The position numbers and the translations under genes are program-made. From Bacteroidales bacterium (GTDB taxonomy: Bacteria; Bacteroidota; Bacteroidia; Bacteroidales; P3), in contig JAGCZH010000004.1 of assembly GCA_017960475.1 (NCBI GenBank), forward strand, positions 1 to 46,525: DNA of 46,525 nucleotides, in the 5' to 3' direction. Below the pieces are notes generated by a model. It was not told the origin of the DNA. It searched no databases and saw only the letters and a list, made by a program, of their open reading frames with translations. Positions 19,068 to 29,100 of this stretch are shown piece by piece; position 1 is the first letter of the stretch, and each line of letters starts with the position of its first letter.

Positions 19068-22000
19068 TCAGAAATCTTCCAGACCCTCGTAGTCGCGTGT
19101 ATCTTGTTTCACATTGGCCTCCAAAGCTTTGCGAATATTCTCTTTCAAACGTAGTGTTGCCTTGTCCGCGTCATTGCGCTTGGAGGGACGGTATAGGTTC
19201 TTATATCGCAATTTGGGCGAAATATCGAATTTGAGTTTCGGCATGGTGCCGAACACGTCGACAGCAAGTCGCACAGGAAGCGGCGACTCGACGATTTCAA
19301 CATGGTAATCGTAGTTGTTGTCCAGATCATGACGGCCTTCGGCTACAATCTGGTACTTGTGCAAGGAGAGTAGGAATGGATATACCTCAAGGTTGTTTCT
19401 GAACACCGTCATTGCGACATCGAGACTGTCAAGGTGTATTTTGGAGTCGTCCTCGCGCCAACGTTTAAGTTGCAACAATTTGGCGATACGGTCTATATCC
19501 TTGTTGTCGAGCACAGTGAGATTTTGGCCCGTCAGTGCCGAAGCGGCTCTCAGGGTGCTTATCTTAGGTTGATAGAAAGCATTGACATAGGTTTCCGCGC
19601 AAAGGTGGAAATCGGCGGCGCCCTCCAGGTCGTTAAGCAGCGGGACAAGGGTATCGACGTATGGTATCATGTCAATAAGCTCCTGAATATTGATATCCAG
19701 AAGATGGAAATCGAGCCCCACAAAGATGTGGTTCACACGGGGAGTGCGATACAACGCTGTAAGCTGCATTTTGGCGGCTTTGCACACAAAGCCCACCTGA
19801 TTGAGCACAGCCACACCATCTTTTATCTGCACGTCTCCCGCCACCTCACGCAAATCGTTCTCGAAAGCTATAGCCTCCTTTATGCGGGTATGTAGCGTGA
19901 AATCCACATCTCGCGGCACTATGAATGGATGTGCCGATGTGTCCACATTGTCTTCTTTGCGCTGCACCTCAAGGGTGTCGGCATCGGTTCCCATACCACT
20001 GAAAGCCTCCATCAGGTCGTCGACATTGGTGAAGTTGGATGTGAAATAAAGGTCTCCCTTCAGCATATCCTCATGGCTTATCCATTTCTCCAATCCCTCC
20101 ACGGCACCGGAAAGGTAAAAATCAGAGTTGCCGAAAACCACATTGGCATTGGTTATCTGGCATCGCTCTGGTTTGTAGTTGAATTTGATGTCGGGTATCT
20201 GGACTATATAATCCATCTGCTCCAAATCGAGATATCCTCGCTTGAACTCCACGTCGAGATTTGGCGACCACTGCTGTAAAGTGTTCGAGCGCGATGGATC
20301 GTAGTTGGCACCGCCGTTTACCGACAGGCCCGCAAGGTCAAAAGTTGTGCTGTCGTCAACATCAAGATGAAGACTGCTACTCGTGAAATCAATCTGATAC
20401 TTGACCTTGTCGCTGTTCACCGACTGCGGAATCATAGCGAAGGTACCTGTGGGATGCTCCAGAGTTCCTCTCAGCGAGTCGACATTGCCGGCAAGGTTGG
20501 CGAAATCAAAATCGCACACCATGCGGAACGGCTGCGTACTGTCGAAAATGTCGGAAATGGCAGCCTTAAGCTTTGTCTTGCCCAGCATGCCGTCAATAGC
20601 CTGGTTAGGGAGATTGGCTGTGAGGGCGTCAGCGCTTATCGTGGCCGATAGCAGCTCCTTGAAGAGTCCTCGCTTCATCGTCGATGGCATCTGAATGCTG
20701 ACATTACCTTTGGGCACTTGAGCATAGATAGTGTCATACACCACATCCAAGTTGGCCAAACCTATGTCGCCAGAGAGTGTCATCTTTGCGAAATCTGCTT
20801 TCTGTAGCTGCTCTATATTTGTGTGTATCTTCAACTTCGGCGTGACTTTGCCTTTCATGTCAATATTAACATCTTTAGGCATAAACACCTCAATATCCGG
20901 CAACGAGATTGCGCCACTGACAACAGCGTCGGTCGTCATTTTGCCAAGCAAATCGTCAATATGGCCACTCACCGACACCCTGCTGTTGCGGGCATGCGCT
21001 GTAAGTGTATTGACATCAACCTTCGACACTCCGCCTTGCGCCATGTCCAAATCTGCATGAATGTTTGCGTTTATTGCGTCCACTTTGAAAGGCAACATTG
21101 TGCGGTCCTCAAAACTGCCTTTGGCTATTGTCAAGTCAGCACCTATAATGGGCATTTTGCCGTCTCCCATCTCGCCTCGGGCGGTTCCCGCTATTTCCAT
21201 CTCGGCGTCTATCTTCATGGTGCCTACCCACGAGGAGAAATCCTCCGGCAACGACGCGAGAAGTTTGTCCACTTTCCATGTGTTGCTCTTAAACTTGACA
21301 TCCATAGCCATAGGTTGCGAATCCTTCGGAAGCGTCACCGTGCCATCGACATCAATAATATACTCTTTCAGACGTGCCTCCACCTCTTTAAGAATGAACG
21401 ACAAAGAGTCGACATCGCCTGCAAAACCACCTTCTATTGCCAACAAACGGTTGTCGTCGGCATATAACGTGTCATTGACATACTGCAGTCCGTCAAGCAC
21501 TATGCGCCCATTGTCGACACCCAGCTTGAAATCACCCTCCAACTTGCTCTTTTGGGTGGTACCGTCTAATTTAAAGACTATATTGTCGAGCTTTGTGCCA
21601 ATACTGCTGCTGTCGGTAGACATCATGAAGTCAAGATTGGCGATGTCAAAATCCACCTTTGCATCGATATTGCCTGGATTATACTCACCATCCACACCTA
21701 GGTTGAAGTTTTTTACACCCGCCTGCATATTAGCGCTTTTGTCCAGATAATTCACATCGAAATGCTTCACTCTCACACTTTTCAGCGATACCAAATCAGG
21801 CATCTCGAAAGGCTCTGAAACTGTTGTATCCTCAGAGGTCTTGAAAATATCGTAGTTGGCTTTGCCTTCTTTGCTGACGTAGATGTTGGCTTTGGCTTTG
21901 TTCAGCACAAGTTTCTTCACCTCGATGTTACCATGTTTGAGATACTCTCTGACATTGAACCCTACTCCTATCTCCTCTACCCGTGCCAACGTGTCGTTGG

Positions 22001-22307
22001 GTGCGCCTTCCACAGGGTTTATCAACGTCACACCTTGCACATTCAGGCCTACATATGGGAATGTCTTGAAAACCGTCAGGTCTACATCCTCAAAATGATT
22101 CTCACAAAGTATGAACTTATCAGAGAACTTGTTGACGATGGATGTAAGTCGCGCCGGGGTCAATATAAGCCATAGCGCGACGACGACAAGCACTATTGCG
22201 AGTCCTAAAAGCGAAGCCAAGGAAATAAGTGTTATCTTCCATCCTTTTTTCATCCGTCTCTTAGGTTGCTGCGGATTCTGCGTCTCCTTATTTTCTATAT
22301 CTGTCAA
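19068..22307 (-). CDS. Giant AsmA-like envelope protein
   Basis: 1079 residues with a single N-terminal TM (about 25-50) and a very long extracytoplasmic beta-rich region. This is the plan of AsmA/TamB/YhdP-type proteins, now viewed as bridge-like lipid carriers between the two membranes. Motifs such as DVDLTVFKTFPYVGLNVQGV near the N terminus and DNKDIDRIAKLL late in the chain match the Bacteroidota AsmA family. The longest frame starts at TTG 22307, since no ATG is available upstream. An alternative is ATG 22253 (MKKGWKITLISL), immediately before the TM. The C terminus ends in a charged tail. The role in lipid transport is by family analogy. Confidence 0.85.
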   Translation of the reverse strand: MTDIENKETQNPQQPKRRMKKGWKITLISLASLLGLAIVLVVVALWLILTPARLTSIVNKFSDKFILCENHFEDVDLTVFKTFPYVGLNVQGVTLINPVEGAPNDTLARVEEIGVGFNVREYLKHGNIEVKKLVLNKAKANIYVSKEGKANYDIFKTSEDTTVSEPFEMPDLVSLKSVRVKHFDVNYLDKSANMQAGVKNFNLGVDGEYNPGNIDAKVDFDIANLDFMMSTDSSSIGTKLDNIVFKLDGTTQKSKLEGDFKLGVDNGRIVLDGLQYVNDTLYADDNRLLAIEGGFAGDVDSLSFILKEVEARLKEYIIDVDGTVTLPKDSQPMAMDVKFKSNTWKVDKLLASLPEDFSSWVGTMKIDAEMEIAGTARGEMGDGKMPIIGADLTIAKGSFEDRTMLPFKVDAINANIHADLDMAQGGVSKVDVNTLTAHARNSRVSVSGHIDDLLGKMTTDAVVSGAISLPDIEVFMPKDVNIDMKGKVTPKLKIHTNIEQLQKADFAKMTLSGDIGLANLDVVYDTIYAQVPKGNVSIQMPSTMKRGLFKELLSATISADALTANLPNQAIDGMLGKTKLKAAISDIFDSTQPFRMVCDFDFANLAGNVDSLRGTLEHPTGTFAMIPQSVNSDKVKYQIDFTSSSLHLDVDDSTTFDLAGLSVNGGANYDPSRSNTLQQWSPNLDVEFKRGYLDLEQMDYIVQIPDIKFNYKPERCQITNANVVFGNSDFYLSGAVEGLEKWISHEDMLKGDLYFTSNFTNVDDLMEAFSGMGTDADTLEVQRKEDNVDTSAHPFIVPRDVDFTLHTRIKEAIAFENDLREVAGDVQIKDGVAVLNQVGFVCKAAKMQLTALYRTPRVNHIFVGLDFHLLDINIQELIDMIPYVDTLVPLLNDLEGAADFHLCAETYVNAFYQPKISTLRAASALTGQNLTVLDNKDIDRIAKLLQLKRWREDDSKIHLDSLDVAMTVFRNNLEVYPFLLSLHKYQIVAEGRHDLDNNYDYHVEIVESPLPVRLAVDVFGTMPKLKFDISPKLRYKNLYRPSKRNDADKATLRLKENIRKALEANVKQDTRDYEGLEDF

Positions 22308-22380
22308 GGCTGATAATGATTTGAAATGTTAAAGTGTGTTCTTTCTGCTCAGACTTGTCTGACCGTCACTCTGGGTCTCG

Positions 22381-22752
22381 TCATCTCACCCTCTCAAAGG
22401 TATATACTGTCCCCGAGCGGTGTCTGTAGGTCAGCACTGAGTCGGTGAGTTCTGTGACGGTGAAAAGCTGCGGTATTGTCCATTCACCCGTCATCTCCAT
22501 CCAATGCACCTGGGTCAACGAGTTGTCAAATTCGTCAAATTCCCATTTAAAGGGCTGACCCTCCGCCTCAGTGACATCGTCACCTATATCCCATGTGCTG
22601 CCTGTCCCGTCGGGATCATAGCGCCAATATTCGGTGCCGTTAACCCATTTGCCCGGCAACAGCGACGGATCTACCTCGCCTTCCTTGCCGATACACGATG
22701 CAAACAAAGCTATCAATGACAAAAAAATGAGTGGAAATAACTTGTTCTTCAT
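22381..22752 (-). CDS. Small lipoprotein, lipocalin-like
   Basis: A 123-residue exported lipoprotein. The signal peptide ends in the lipobox LFASC, with the lipidated Cys at residue 20. The mature part (LLPGKWVNGTEYWRYDPDGTG and later SVLTYRHRSGT) resembles the short lipocalin-like or DUF-type lipoproteins common in Bacteroidales. The ATG overlaps the hpt stop by 4 bases (ATGA), so the two are translationally coupled. Function is unknown. Confidence 0.75.
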   Translation of the reverse strand: MKNKLFPLIFLSLIALFASCIGKEGEVDPSLLPGKWVNGTEYWRYDPDGTGSTWDIGDDVTEAEGQPFKWEFDEFDNSLTQVHWMEMTGEWTIPQLFTVTELTDSVLTYRHRSGTVYTFERVR

Positions 22753-23273
22753 ACTACATATATATCTTTATAGAAACGGCCGTAATCATCATAATCCATC
22801 CCATATCCAACAATAAAATCGTCGGGAATGCTGCGGCCTATATAGTCTATCTTAAAGTTTTTCTTAAAACTGCCGGGTTTGAACAAGAATGTGGCGATAT
22901 GCACACTCGCAGGCTCCATTTTCTCCAGTTCGCCAAGCATAGCCTCCATTGTGCACCCTGTGTCAATTATATCCTCCACTATCACCACATGCCGTCCTCT
23001 GCATTTCTCCGGGAACGGCAACTCTCTCTTGACAACTCCACTACTATGCATACCCTGATAGGAGGTGTATTTCACAAAACTTATATCGGCATCGAAACCT
23101 AGCGCCCTTGCCAAATCGGTCATAAACATGAACGAGCCCGTCAATGTAGGACAGAAAAGCGGTTTTTTGTCACCAAGATCTCTTGTGATTTCTTGCGCCA
23201 CCCTGACCACCTCTTTCTCTATCTCGGCATGGGTCATGTAGACGCCGAATGTTTTATCGTGTATTGTTATCAA
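22749..23273 (-). CDS. hpt: Hypoxanthine phosphoribosyltransferase
   Basis: Purine salvage enzyme converting hypoxanthine (and often guanine) plus PRPP to IMP (GMP). It has 174 residues. The PRPP-binding motif VVIVEDIIDTGCTM is near residue 97, and the LTGSFMFMTDLAR loop and the base-contacting FKPGSFK and VGYGMDY segments are all seen. The only start that keeps the family N terminus is a TTG at 23273, since an in-frame stop lies 15 bases upstream. A shorter start at ATG 23237 would lose the first strand. Coupled to the downstream lipoprotein gene. Confidence 0.95.
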   Translation of the reverse strand: MITIHDKTFGVYMTHAEIEKEVVRVAQEITRDLGDKKPLFCPTLTGSFMFMTDLARALGFDADISFVKYTSYQGMHSSGVVKRELPFPEKCRGRHVVIVEDIIDTGCTMEAMLGELEKMEPASVHIATFLFKPGSFKKNFKIDYIGRSIPDDFIVGYGMDYDDYGRFYKDIYVV

Positions 23274-23338
23274 GGATTGAAATCTCTAAAAGGTTGATTA
23301 TATCTCTACAAACACAATTGCGACATTATTCCACCATA

Positions 23339-24415
23339 CTACTCTTCCTCAGGCTCCTCTACCGAGTCGAGAACCAGACGGAAGCCGTGGAACCCATATC
23401 CATAGTCGGGCTGATACCAACTGCGGTCGCTGACTGTACATCCCCACGACGGACTGTTCAGACAACCGCCACGAAGTATACGGCTTTCTCCATGTCGCGG
23501 ACCTCGTGGATTAGTCTGCGCTTCAGCGCTATAGGACTCATACCAGTCGCTGCACCATTCCCACACATTCCCGGCCATATCATGCAATCCCAGCTCGTTG
23601 GGTTTCTTACGCCCTACAGGGTGGGTATAATTGTCCGAGTTCATACCATACCACGCCACCGATCCTGGATCTCCGTCCTGGCCTGGGTACACATAATTCC
23701 TCGAGTTGTTACCGCCTCGCGCCGCAAACTCCCACTCCGCCTCAGTAGGAAGCCTGAAACGGTATCCTGTCATCTGCGACAATCGGGCTATGAACATCTG
23801 CACATCATTCCACGAGACTTGCTCAACAGGCAGACTGTCATTGTATGTCCATCGACTGGGATTGTTACCCATAACGGTTTTCCACAATCTCTGGGTGACT
23901 TCGAATTTGCCCATATAGAAGGTGTCAACGGTAACCTTGTGCACTGGGAACTCAGCCTCATAGTTGTGCTTGGCGGCACCAGGTCGGGTGCATCCCATAT
24001 TGAATGTACCTCCTGGCACAGGCATCATACGGAACTTCATGTCGGCGACTTTAATATCCACCGAGCCGTCGTCAACCTCAACCGAGAACCTGATGACTGT
24101 GTCAGCGGCATTATATCCTGTCGAATCGGGCTCATATGGCAACATTCGCAAATCAGGCAAATCATACACAATGATTTTCTTCTCTTTGCCTGCCTTTATA
24201 TTCTTCCCGACATCTCCGCTCATATTCTGGATATAATCTCCATAATAGCGTCCCCCATCGATAGACACACACACTCTGATATTGGCATCTTTGCTCAAAT
24301 CGTATGTGATGGTGACCTCTTTGTCATGCCTGACAAATGCGACATTGCTGATGTTTTGTGCCATCGCATGGAAGGAAATAAGACTGAATATGCAAAACAA
24401 CAACCTATGTTTCAT
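23339..24415 (-). CDS. Exported SUMF1/FGE-domain protein
   Basis: 358 residues with a signal peptide (MKHRLLFCIFSLISFHAMAQ). An N-terminal Ig-like domain of about 100 residues is followed by a formylglycine-generating-enzyme/sulfatase-modifying-factor fold. Typical marks are PVPGGTFNMGC, FEVTQRLWKTVMGNNPS, the RLPTEAEWEFAARGG core, DMAGNVWEWCSDW and ILRGGCLN, with GFHGFRLV at the end. Most exported Bacteroidota members are not proven FGEs and act in binding or unknown modification. Whether the catalytic cysteine pair is present cannot be decided by eye. It has its own promoter box upstream and is not close to any sulfatase gene. Confidence 0.9.
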   Translation of the reverse strand: MKHRLLFCIFSLISFHAMAQNISNVAFVRHDKEVTITYDLSKDANIRVCVSIDGGRYYGDYIQNMSGDVGKNIKAGKEKKIIVYDLPDLRMLPYEPDSTGYNAADTVIRFSVEVDDGSVDIKVADMKFRMMPVPGGTFNMGCTRPGAAKHNYEAEFPVHKVTVDTFYMGKFEVTQRLWKTVMGNNPSRWTYNDSLPVEQVSWNDVQMFIARLSQMTGYRFRLPTEAEWEFAARGGNNSRNYVYPGQDGDPGSVAWYGMNSDNYTHPVGRKKPNELGLHDMAGNVWEWCSDWYESYSAEAQTNPRGPRHGESRILRGGCLNSPSWGCTVSDRSWYQPDYGYGFHGFRLVLDSVEEPEEE

Positions 24416-24452
24416 ATGATTATATTTTTCTTAAACGCAAAATGTGTATCTG

Positions 24453-24460
24453 CAAATTTA
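24453..24460 (-). promoter_or_regulatory. TAnnTTTG promoter box for the SUMF1-like gene
   Basis: The minus strand reads TAAATTTG, an exact -7 element 38 bases before the ATG at 24415. No matching TTG element is seen at the usual distance. Confidence 0.5.
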
Positions 24461-24501
24461 CATTTTTTTTTATAATTGTAAATAATTCAATGTAAAAAAT
24501 C

Positions 24502-24543
24502 GTGAATCGTGATTTGTGAATCGTGATTTGTGACCTGTGATCT
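24502..24543 (+). repeat. Heptad array, GTGAATC type
   Basis: Six consecutive 7-nt units: GTGAATC, GTGATTT, GTGAATC, GTGATTT, GTGACCT, GTGATCT. All begin GTGA, so every unit contains TGA. Confidence 0.9.
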
Positions 24544-24559
24544 GCAAAAAAAAACATAA

Positions 24560-24601
24560 TTCGAAATTCGAAATTCAAAATTCATAATTCAAAATTCGAA
24601 C
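24560..24601 (+). repeat. Heptad array, TTCGAAA type
   Basis: Six in-phase 7-nt units: TTCGAAA twice, TTCAAAA, TTCATAA, TTCAAAA, TTCGAAC. On the minus strand the units read TTTTGAA-like, related to the TTGAAAA units near sbcD and nfeD. Confidence 0.9.
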
Positions 24602-24603
24602 TT

Positions 24604-24666
24604 CCCTTTTATCCTTTTAAACCTTTCCAACCCTTTAAACCTTTTTATCCTTTTTATCCTTTCAAT
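24604..24666 (+). repeat. Nonamer array, CCTTTTAAA type
   Basis: Seven consecutive 9-nt units: CCCTTTTAT, CCTTTTAAA, CCTTTCCAA, CCCTTTAAA, CCTTTTTAT twice, and CCTTTCAAT. The array ends just before the sbcD promoter box. Confidence 0.9.
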
Positions 24667-24678
24667 CGTTTTTTTTCG

Positions 24679-24686
24679 TATATTTG
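24679..24686 (+). promoter_or_regulatory. TAnnTTTG promoter box for sbcDC
   Basis: TATATTTG is an exact -7 element 86 bases before the sbcD ATG, directly after the nonamer array. Confidence 0.5.
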
Positions 24687-24771
24687 CACTAATCTATCAT
24701 TTACCCCTTTCAATCATAACCAACTATTTTCCAACACAGAAAACCGAATCATAAACAACACGAACATTCCG

Positions 24772-26037
24772 ATGAGAATACTTCACACCGCCGACCTGCA
24801 CCTTGGACAAGTGTTGTACCAATATTACAACCGTGTTGACGAACACGAATATTTTTTCCAACAACTTAACCAATGGTGCTCTGAATACAATCCAGACGCC
24901 CTTCTTATAAGCGGCGACATCTTCGACATCCAGCAACCTGGCGCTGCCACCAAGGCCTTTTTCAACAACAGCATCGCTCGTCTCCATCGCACCTTCCCCT
25001 CCATGGCTATTGTTGTCACTGCCGGCAACCACGATTCCGGCAGCCGCATAGAGGCCGACAGTAGCCTTTGGGCTCTCGCCGATATCAAATTGATCGGCCA
25101 CGGTCCCTCTTCCGACGCCTTGGATCACCCTGGCTGGGAGGACCGCTTTATCGTCCAAACCGACAAAGGCTTCATCGCCGCACTGCCCTTCATGCCTTCT
25201 CTTCGCAAAGAGATCTTCCAAGCGGTCATCGACAGAGTCCAGGACAGAAACCTCCACAATCTCCCTGTGGTTCTCATGGCTCACACAGCCGTCTCAGGAG
25301 GCGACTTCAGCGGCCACAGTGACATCGGCAACATCAAGTCTTTCTTCCTCGAGGAGTTGGGCTCAGGCTACGACTACCTGGCTTTGGGGCACATACATCG
25401 CTCTCAAACCCTCGGTCACGACATCGATTGTGAATTCTCCAACTCAACCCTCTCCTATCCTGCCCCCGTGGTTCGCTATAGCGGCAGCCCTCTCCATGTC
25501 AGCTGCGACGAACAGTATCCCCATAGCGTCAGCCTCGTAGATATCGACAAACACCAAGGCTCGGTCTCCATCAAAAAACTGTTCATCGAACAACGTAGGC
25601 ATTTCTTCATCATCCCCAACGAGAAAATGCCAGCCGCAAAATCCGCAGATGAAATATACTCTTCCGTCTCCGAATTCTGTAAAAAACAGAAAACCGGATA
25701 CATCCGCCTCCGCATCGACGCATCGACACCTCTTCCTCCCGACTTCACTCAAAACATCTACAACATCCTGGAAACCACTGGAAACGAAGTGCGCTACAAC
25801 CCAAAAATAATCTTCGAGAACATCGCCGAACACATCGACTCCTCCCCAACCCCAACATTCGAGATCGCCGAACTACAACAGATGACCAACCCTCTAGATT
25901 TCATCAAGAAAACCATAACTCAATACCCCGATTTATCCTTTGAGGAGATCAAAAAAGACTTCGAAGAAGTTGAGCGGAAACTGCATAATATGTCCGAAAA
26001 AGACAATAAAAATTCAAAATTGAAAGTTGAAAATTGA
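24772..26037 (+). CDS. sbcD: Nuclease SbcCD subunit D (Mre11-like)
   Basis: Metal-dependent phosphoesterase subunit of the SbcCD (Rad50-Mre11) complex, which cuts DNA hairpins, cruciforms and protein-blocked ends. 421 residues. Phosphoesterase motifs are TADLHLG (residues 6-12), LISGDIFD (about 44-51), AGNHDSG (about 84-90) and LGHIHRS (about 207-213). The coding end runs into a heptad array: the last codons (KVEN and the TGA stop) are made of TTGAAAG/TTGAAAA units. SbcC follows 93 bases later on the same strand and is probably co-transcribed. Confidence 0.96.
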   Translation: MRILHTADLHLGQVLYQYYNRVDEHEYFFQQLNQWCSEYNPDALLISGDIFDIQQPGAATKAFFNNSIARLHRTFPSMAIVVTAGNHDSGSRIEADSSLWALADIKLIGHGPSSDALDHPGWEDRFIVQTDKGFIAALPFMPSLRKEIFQAVIDRVQDRNLHNLPVVLMAHTAVSGGDFSGHSDIGNIKSFFLEELGSGYDYLALGHIHRSQTLGHDIDCEFSNSTLSYPAPVVRYSGSPLHVSCDEQYPHSVSLVDIDKHQGSVSIKKLFIEQRRHFFIIPNEKMPAAKSADEIYSSVSEFCKKQKTGYIRLRIDASTPLPPDFTQNIYNILETTGNEVRYNPKIIFENIAEHIDSSPTPTFEIAELQQMTNPLDFIKKTITQYPDLSFEEIKKDFEEVERKLHNMSEKDNKNSKLKVEN

Positions 26038-26040
26038 AAA
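26013..26040 (+). repeat. Heptad array overlapping the 3' end of sbcD
   Basis: Four exact 7-nt units: TTCAAAA, TTGAAAG, TTGAAAA, TTGAAAA. The sbcD stop codon (26035-26037) is the TGA inside the last unit. Confidence 0.9.
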
Positions 26041-26059
26041 TCACTTTTAAACATTCAAA

Positions 26060-26107
26060 CCTTTTAACCTTTCAAACCTTTTTAACCTTTTAAACCCTTT
26101 ATAACCC
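26060..26107 (+). repeat. 8-10-nt CCTTTTAAA-type array before sbcC
   Basis: Units CCTTTTAA, CCTTTCAAA, CCTTTTTAA, CCTTTTAAA and CCCTTTATAA occupy most of the sbcD-sbcC spacer and end about 24 bases before the sbcC ATG. Confidence 0.85.
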
Positions 26108-26130
26108 TTCCTAGCGTGCTCGTTTAAACC

Positions 26131-29100
26131 ATGCAGATAAACCAATTACATATTCGCAACATCGCCTCCATCGAGAAGGCCGACATAGATTTCGATCACG
26201 AGAGAGGCTTAATTGACCCCGATACTGGCAAACCGGCCCAAAAATTCCTCATCTACGGCGACACAGGCACAGGCAAAAGCGTTCTGCTCGACGCAATCTC
26301 CATGGCTCTGTTCAAGAACACTCCTCGTCTCAACGACGTTTCCGCCAAACAGCGCAACTCTTTCCTCTCCTCCTCGGGCACCGAAGTCAACATATTCAGC
26401 ATAGAGCAGTACACCCGCCTCGGCATCAGCCCCAAAGACGAATGCTACAGTGAAGTCATCTTCACTGGAAACGACAACATCGTCTACCATGCCAAACTCG
26501 AACTCGGCTACACGAAAGGACGCGACGGTAAACTCAAAAACAAATCCAACTGGCTCGTGATGGTCGGAGACAACGACTGGGTCAAAATGGATTCCAAAGG
26601 AGCCACGGTGACCGACGCCATAGGCATGTCTTTCGACCAATTCAACAGAATGGCCATGCTGGCTCAAGGCAAATTCGAAACCTTCCTATGCGGCTCGAAA
26701 GAAGAACGCTCCATAATCCTGGAAAAACTCACCAACACCAGCATATTCACCGACTACGGCAACGCCATTAAAAACGTTGCCGCCGACAAAAACAAGGAAA
26801 CCTCAGCAGCCGAGGAACGCCTCAAAATGGCTAAAAAATATGTCGACAACAACGAGGATAGCACCATTGTGGAAGCAAAACTCGAAACTGATGCCATTTT
26901 GGAAAACAACGCCAAAAAAGAAAAAGAGACCATCGACAACATTCTTTCCATTGCCAAGAGCATAAAAGACTCACAACAAGCGGAAGAAGAGAACAAAAAA
27001 CATCTTTCAGATCTAATAAAAACCACACTCAGCGAAGAATACAAAAGACTAAAAAACCTTTGCGCCGATTGGGACAAAACCGACAAAGAACGCAAAGCCC
27101 TCGACACCAAACAGCAACGACTATCAGAACTAACCAAAGCCAACGACGAGGAAAAGAAATTGGAAGCCGACTTTGTAGCCATGGCTGACAACCTGAATGA
27201 GAAAGAGAAAAAAGCGACGGACAAAAAAGAAGCTATTGCTACTGAGCAACAATGGATTGACTCTCGTTTAAAAGTCAACACATTATATACCGAACACAAA
27301 CTACGTTGTGAACAAATAACACAGCTTGAAAAAAGCATCACGACAAGCGAGACAATCGAAAAAGAGCTTTCAGAAGCCAAATCGAAGTGCGAAGAACTGA
27401 AAGACAACCGTATAAAGACTTTCGAAAAGTATCAAGAAGCCGATAAAAAAGTCAAAGAAGCACAAAAGATTATCGAAGGCTTTAAAGAGAAAAGAAACAG
27501 CCTCAATGCCGATAAGCTAGAAGAAGACGGAAAACTCCTTGGCAAACTCTCTTCCGCCTTAGAGCTGCTCAAAAAAGATGTCGCCACCAAAACAGAGAAA
27601 GAGCAGGAACTGGAAAAAGCCAAAGAGCAAAGGAGCATTCTGAACAACGATCTCGACAAGGCTATGGAAGAACAGAAAACAGCCAAAGCAGACCACGACA
27701 ATAAACTCAAGATCTTCGACAATGCCAAAGAACGTCTGGCCACTATAAGCACAAGTTTGGACGAGACCCTCGACAATCTACGCGCCAAAATGGCAAAAGA
27801 ACACACCGAGGTGTGCCCGCTTTGCGGACAAAAAATCAGCGAGAACCTGTTGTCTCGAGACGATTTCGCCAAAATCATCACCCCTTACGAAAAAGAGCAG
27901 GAAACGGCGAAACAAAAATACCAAGAGTCGTTAGACAACCTAAACACAATCAACAATAAAGTCAGCGCCATCAATGCCAAGATTGGTGAGAAGAACAGCA
28001 TTATCAACACCCTTTCGCCCGAGGTTGAGAGACTCAGCGCAAATGTTGCCGAAAGACTGAAAAAAGCGGGCATCGACGACTGTCAAGACATCAACAAAGC
28101 CTTCGACTCCAAGATTGAAGAAACAAACAAATCGCTTGAGGATATACAAAACAAAAAAGAGCAAGTATCCAGAATCCAGAAAGATATCGACAATCAGATT
28201 GAGGTAAGAAACACCCTTGAAAACAAAAGAGGCGATAGCGAAAAAACATTCCTGAAGGCAAAGCAAGCGGAAGAAAGCAACAACGACAAGATATCAAACT
28301 TTGAAAGTCAGATAGAGAAACAGAAAAAAGACAAAACCGAACTCATAAGCCTATTAGACAACGCCTTGCTTGACTGGAAGGACAACTGGAAAGACAATCT
28401 TACCATCAGCAAAGAGCAGTTGAACAAGGAGGCCGGACTTTATCTTGAAAGAAAAGAAAAACAAGAAAAAGAGGTCCATAATCTTGGCATTCTAACCTCG
28501 ACAATCTCCAACATCACTCTTATTCGTGACAAGATTCTGGAGAGCCATCCCGAATGGAGAGAGCTTATGTCGAAACGTCAACACCTCACCAGCAACATAT
28601 CGGCAGAAACAGGCACCCCAAAGGAGCAATCAACGGCAACTCAAAAAGAACGCGAGTTCACGACATCCGATTGGAACGACCTCTTGTCGCAATGCAGCGC
28701 TCTCGCCAGTACCAAAGAGATTTGCGTCAACGAAATAGCCAAAAGCGAGGAAACCATTGCCCAATGGGTTAAGCAGACAGGCAAAAACGAGGCTTACCTA
28801 AGCGACATCGCCTCCAAAAGAGATGACATCGCCTCCATACGCAACCACATAAACGACACGGAGACAGAAATCAAGAAATGGGAACAGAAACAGCAAGAGC
28901 ACAAACAATCTATTGCTGACGGAACCAAGAAACTTGACGACATGGGCAGCATTGCCTTCGAACTTGCCACCGACGAGTTGCAGCCAATGTCATTCTCCTT
29001 CCAAATAGAGAATATCGACACTCAGATAGAAGCGCTCCAATGCCGACAAAATACACTAAAGGAGTTGGAACAAGCTGCCCACGACCGCATTACAGGATAC

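Larger units (their letters stand above)
24416..24771. other. Divergent spacer between the SUMF1-like gene and sbcD
   Basis: 356 bases without a gene. They hold, in order, the leftward promoter box, 7-nt units of the GTGAATC kind, 7-nt units of the TTCGAAA kind, seven 9-nt units of the CCTTTTAAA kind, and the rightward promoter box of sbcD. The sequence is otherwise A/T-rich. Confidence 0.7.

Noticed and set aside
23339..24415. GldK/GldJ-type gliding or T9SS component
   Set aside because: The SUMF1 fold is shared, but no lipobox is present and no gldLMN or por genes are adjacent, so only the domain family is claimed.
23249..24475. 408-codon plus-strand frame opposite the SUMF1-like gene
   Set aside because: The minus-strand frame has a signal peptide and all SUMF1 motifs; the plus frame has no recognisable domain.
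24502..24666. Heptad and nonamer arrays as a CRISPR array
   Set aside because: Units are 7-9 nt with no spacers between them, so they are tandem repeats.
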